Assembly (NCBI GenBank): GCA_016215605.1
Contig: JACRJB010000031.1
Coordinates: 17,080 to 81,079, forward strand
Reading direction: 5' to 3'
DNA from: Rhodopseudomonas palustris
GTDB lineage: Bacteria > Pseudomonadota > Alphaproteobacteria > Rhizobiales > Xanthobacteraceae
DNA length: 64,000 nt
The notes under the pieces are model-generated. The model was not told where the DNA came from. It searched no databases and saw nothing but the letters and a program-made list of their open reading frames with translations. Shown here piece after piece: positions 63,787 to 64,000 of the stretch. Within the stretch, counting starts at the first letter, position 1. The number at the start of each line of letters is the position of its first letter. The position numbers and the translations under genes are program-made.

Positions 63787-64000
63787 ATGGCGCCGGCGGA
63801 GTCGGACGGACGCGGCGTCCTGCGCGTTGCGGTTCGCACCCGCACGTCCGGGAGGCAGAAGGTCACCGTCCGCCGCTACTACGAGCGGCTGCCGCTTTCG
63901 TGGCTGGACGGGCGCAGCAAAGGCCGGGGAGATCCCGCTCCGCTGTGGTCCCGGAAGAACGGTCCCGATGCCCAAAATCGCCGCGGTGGGCGCGCCGGAA
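63787..64000 (+). CDS. Possible open reading frame running off the right edge
   Basis: An ATG at 63787 begins an open frame with no stop to the edge (71 codons, high GC3), reading MAPAESDGRGVLRVAVRT, then RRYYERLPLSWLDGR. No family is recognised and no ribosome site is clear. The promoter at 63656 is 104 bases upstream. Could be a real N terminus or a chance frame. Confidence 0.25.
   Translation, partial: MAPAESDGRGVLRVAVRTRTSGRQKVTVRRYYERLPLSWLDGRSKGRGDPAPLWSRKNGPDAQNRRGGRAG

Overview
The window reads as a chromosomal segment of an alphaproteobacterium of the Rhodopseudomonas/Bradyrhizobium type. The base composition is very GC-rich with strong GC3. Gene content fits (TRAP dicarboxylate transport, AbrB/PIN and MazEF modules, CobT/CobS/CobQ, many acyl-CoA enzymes), and the intergenic spaces hold the palindromic repeats typical of that group. 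This assignment is inferred from content, not from a search. No phage, IS element, rRNA or CRISPR array was seen. One tRNA gene, tRNA-Lys(CTT), is present.

Layout. 1-3173: start of an intradiol ring-cleavage dioxygenase, a class-C-type serine hydrolase and a large membrane protein. 3267-18281: a one-strand catabolic island on the minus strand with two acyl-CoA ligases, an enoyl-CoA hydratase-like protein, a two-subunit biotin-dependent acyl-CoA carboxylase, a BKACE-type beta-keto acid cleavage enzyme, an AraC regulator, a GST, a branched-chain-type ABC binding protein and two acyl-CoA dehydrogenases. It is interrupted by repeats and looks like a route that activates, dehydrogenates, carboxylates, hydrates and cleaves a branched or unsaturated acid. 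18403-25185: cytochrome c, a hybrid histidine kinase, a Gly/Tyr-rich secreted protein, a periplasmic ClpP-like protease with a membrane partner, and an outer-membrane barrel behind a Fur/Mur-like operator. 26031-34660: Tex, an esterase, then a B12 locus in which two divergent cobalamin riboswitches serve a Cys-rich small protein (minus) and cobT-cobS (plus), followed by a phosphatase-like gene and cobQ.

35217-44748: tRNA-Lys, a Spy/LTXXQ protein, a DctPQM TRAP transporter, an MFS protein, leuA behind a leucine-rich leader peptide, bioB and a VapBC-type module overlapping a GT87-like membrane protein. 45981-53215: an NMT1-type ABC system with an embedded hydrolase and Nudix gene, divergent from an osmoprotectant ABC system with a fused permease-binding protein. 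53468-64000: SDR, ilvC, an EamA transporter, a host-attachment-like protein, MazEF, ilvH and ilvI (the latter behind a classic branched-chain attenuator), miaA and serB with start codons that overlap in opposite directions, two tiny six-cysteine secreted proteins, and an unresolved right edge with a sigma70-like promoter.

The most notable regulatory content is RNA-based: two near-identical inverted cobalamin riboswitches whose downstream hairpins sit directly before Shine-Dalgarno sequences of 5- and 7-codon ORFs rather than of the long genes, and two amino-acid leader peptides (leuA, ilvI) that would tie branched-chain synthesis to Leu/Val/Ile supply.
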